From NCBI GenBank assembly GCA_027730885.1, contig JAQCHM010000129.1:1-8389 (forward strand): DNA of 8,389 bases, written 5' to 3'. Shown here one piece after another: positions 6,741 through 8,389 of the stretch (position 1 is the stretch's first letter; each line of letters begins with the position of its first letter). This DNA comes from Actinomycetota bacterium (GTDB lineage Bacteria > Actinomycetota > Acidimicrobiia > Acidimicrobiales > SZUA-35). The translations under genes and the position numbers were made by a program. Below the pieces are notes generated by a model that saw only the letters and a list, made by a program, of their open reading frames with translations, made no database searches and was not told the DNA's origin.

Positions 6741-8370
6741 CTCCGAGGTCAACCGGACGACTGGTGGCCTCGTAGAAGTCGTTGCCCTTGTCGTCGATCA
6801 CGATGAACGCAGGGAAGTCCTCGACCTCGATCTTCCAGATGGCTTCCATACCCAGTTCGGGGTACTCGAGCACCTCGACCTTGCGGATGCTGTCCTTGGC
6901 CAACCGGGCGGCCGGCCCGCCGATCGACCCGAGGTAAAAGCCCCCGTGACGTTTGCAGGCGTCTTTGACCGCGTTGCTGCGATTGCCCTTGGCCAACATG
7001 ACCATCGAACCGCCGGCTGCCTGGAATTCGTCGACGTAGGAGTCCATTCGCCCTGCAGTCGTCGGGCCGAACGATCCCGAGGCGTAGCCCTCGGGGGTCT
7101 TGGCCGGCCCCGCGTAGTACACCGGATGATTGCGCAGGTACTCGGGCATCGGTTCACCCGCGTCCAGGCGCTGCTTGATCTTGGCGTGCGCGATGTCGCG
7201 GGCGACGACCAACGTGCCGGTGAGACGGAGCTGGGTTGTTGTGGGGTACTGGCTCAGGGTGGAACGAATCTGTTCCATCGGCTGATCGAGGTCGATCGCG
7301 ACCACGTCGGCCGACAGATCGGCTTCGGTGACCGGAGGCAGGAAACGGGCGGGATCGGTCTCGAGTTGCTCGAGGAAGATGCCCTTGGCGTTGATCTTGG
7401 CCAACGCCTGGCGGTCAGCCGAACAGCTGACGGCGATGCCCACTGGGAGTGATGCACCGTGCCGGGGCAGGCGGATGACCCGTACGTCGTGACAGAAGTA
7501 CTTGCCGCCGAACTGAGCGCCGATACCGAAGGCCTGGGTGAGCTTCAAGACTTCGGCTTCCATCTCAAGGTCTCGGAAGCCGTGGCCGGAGCTGGACCCC
7601 TGTGTCGGCAGTGTGTCGAGGTAGCGAGTCGACGCGAGCTTGGCCGTCTCGACTGCGAACTCGGCCGATGTGCCGCCGATGACCAGGCCCAGATGGTAAG
7701 GGGGGCAGGCCGAGGTGCCGAGCAGCCGTAGCTTCTCGTCGAGGAAGCGGCGGAGGCCCGTGGGGTTCAGGATGGCCTTGCTCTCCTGGAACAGGTAGGA
7801 CTTGTTGGCTGATCCGCCGCCCTTGGTCATGAAGAGGAACTTGTACTCGGCGCCGGTTGTCGCCTCGATCTTGATCTCCGCGGGCAGATTGTTGGCGGTA
7901 TTGACCTCGTCCCACATGGTGAGCGGGGCCATTTGTGAGTAGCGGAGGTTGGAGGTCGTGAACGTGTCGTAGACGCCGCCGGCAAGCGCTCGTTTGTCGT
8001 CTCCCTCGGTCAGGACGAACTGTCCCTTCTTGCCTTTGATGATCGCGGTTCCGGTGTCCTGACAACCGGGGAGCACGAAACCCGCGGCAATGCTCGCGTT
8101 CTCGAGGAGCTCTCGGGCCACGAAGCGGTCGTTGGCCGACGCCTCCGGATCGTCGAGGATGTCGGCGAGCTGCTGCAGATGGCTCGAACGGAGCAGATGC
8201 GAGATGTTCTTGATGGCCAACGCCGACAAGGAGCGCATCGCTTCGGGAGCAACGCGAACGAACTCGGTGCCACCCAGATCGACGACCTCGACGCCTTCGG
8301 TGCCGAGGTCGTCGTAGGTCGTGGCGTCGGGGCCCAGCGGGAGGAGGTCGGAGTAGTCGAAGTCGGCCAT
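6730..8370 (-). CDS. fumA: Fumarate hydratase class I, [4Fe-4S]-dependent (single-chain)
   Basis: Interconverts fumarate and L-malate in the TCA cycle. The 546-residue protein has the single-chain class I layout: an N-terminal alpha domain and a C-terminal beta domain. The three cluster-ligand cysteines are C103 in LPGCQDTGTA, C222 in SACPPYHLG and C316 in AVSCSADRQ, each offset by two from the ligands known in E. coli FumA (105, 224, 318). The beta domain shows YASGSFGPTTAGRMD (429-443), MLAKGNRSNAV (458-468) and GGFYLGSIGGPAA (476-488). Full length is present and no residue appears broken. The cluster has an open iron site for substrate, so the enzyme should be sensitive to oxygen and superoxide. 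Start choice: ATG at 8370, with a TAnnnT hexamer 6 nt upstream. The 3' end overlaps the convergent M20 gene by 11 bp. FumA is used for the class; FumA versus FumB-type naming cannot be separated by sequence reading. Confidence 0.98.
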   Translation of the reverse strand: MADFDYSDLLPLGPDATTYDDLGTEGVEVVDLGGTEFVRVAPEAMRSLSALAIKNISHLLRSSHLQQLADILDDPEASANDRFVARELLENASIAAGFVLPGCQDTGTAIIKGKKGQFVLTEGDDKRALAGGVYDTFTTSNLRYSQMAPLTMWDEVNTANNLPAEIKIEATTGAEYKFLFMTKGGGSANKSYLFQESKAILNPTGLRRFLDEKLRLLGTSACPPYHLGLVIGGTSAEFAVETAKLASTRYLDTLPTQGSSSGHGFRDLEMEAEVLKLTQAFGIGAQFGGKYFCHDVRVIRLPRHGASLPVGIAVSCSADRQALAKINAKGIFLEQLETDPARFLPPVTEADLSADVVAIDLDQPMEQIRSTLSQYPTTTQLRLTGTLVVARDIAHAKIKQRLDAGEPMPEYLRNHPVYYAGPAKTPEGYASGSFGPTTAGRMDSYVDEFQAAGGSMVMLAKGNRSNAVKDACKRHGGFYLGSIGGPAARLAKDSIRKVEVLEYPELGMEAIWKIEVEDFPAFIVIDDKGNDFYEATSRPVDLGVKR

Positions 8371-8389
8371 GGGCTCACGCTATAGGCCG
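8371..8389 (-). promoter_or_regulatory. Probable -10 element of a leaderless fumarase promoter (cut by window edge)
   Basis: Read on the minus strand, the 19 bases before the fumarase ATG contain TATAGCGT. TAGCGT (8382-8377) fits TAnnnT and ends 6 nt before the start codon, the spacing expected if transcription begins at or near the ATG. The overlapping TATAGC (8384-8379) is the alternative hexamer, with 8 nt spacing. A GTGAG four bases from the ATG could instead act as a weak ribosome binding site. The -35 region lies outside the window. Confidence 0.45.

Noticed and set aside
7565..8065. Alternative minus-strand frame inside the fumarase
   Set aside because: Out of frame with a complete fumarase that contains all three cluster cysteines; the product is a low-complexity shadow.
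1..8389. A defence island, biosynthetic cluster, prophage, CRISPR array or mobile element
   Set aside because: All six genes are assignable to metabolic or propeller families; no transposase, integrase, nuclease, toxin, spaced repeat array or terminal inverted repeats were seen on either strand.

Overview
The window is GC-rich (roughly two thirds G+C, strong G/C preference at third codon positions) and reads as a stretch of chromosome from a high-GC actinobacterium. A luciferase-like oxidoreductase of the type that usually uses coenzyme F420, an actinobacterial-looking acyl-CoA synthetase and -10-like hexamers placed about 6 nt before ATG codons (leaderless-style starts) fit that. Acidimicrobiia or a relative is my guess, not something the sequence proves. 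I see no tRNA, rRNA, CRISPR array, insertion sequence, integrase, phage gene or attachment site.

Layout, left to right: (1) positions 1-1247, minus strand: a cytochrome P450 cut by the left window edge only a few residues from its expected C-terminus. (2) 1308-2207, plus strand: an LLM-class (luciferase-like) oxidoreductase, divergent from the P450 across a 60-bp gap. (3) 2043-3584, minus strand: a thioredoxin-fold plus NHL-repeat protein resembling the NHLRC2 architecture. Its thiol motif is reduced to a single cysteine, and its apparent C-terminal tail runs 165 bp antisense into gene 2, probably because of a frameshift. (4) 3715-5250, plus strand: an AMP-forming acyl-CoA synthetase with a good ribosome binding site, divergent from gene 3 across 130 bp. 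(5) 5259-6740, plus strand: an M20-family metallopeptidase with all metal ligands, 8 bp downstream of gene 4 and probably co-transcribed. (6) 6730-8370, minus strand: a complete class I [4Fe-4S] fumarate hydratase, convergent with gene 5 with an 11-bp tail overlap.

Together this looks like housekeeping and catabolic metabolism: a TCA-cycle enzyme, CoA activation of a carboxylic acid, a monooxygenase and a flavin/F420 oxidoreductase that could act on lipid, terpenoid or xenobiotic substrates, and a dipeptidase-like hydrolase. No single pathway is demonstrated. I found no convincing undescribed multi-gene system. The points most worth a second look are the NHL protein (missing resolving cysteine, probable C-terminal frameshift) and the pair of leaderless-type promoters.
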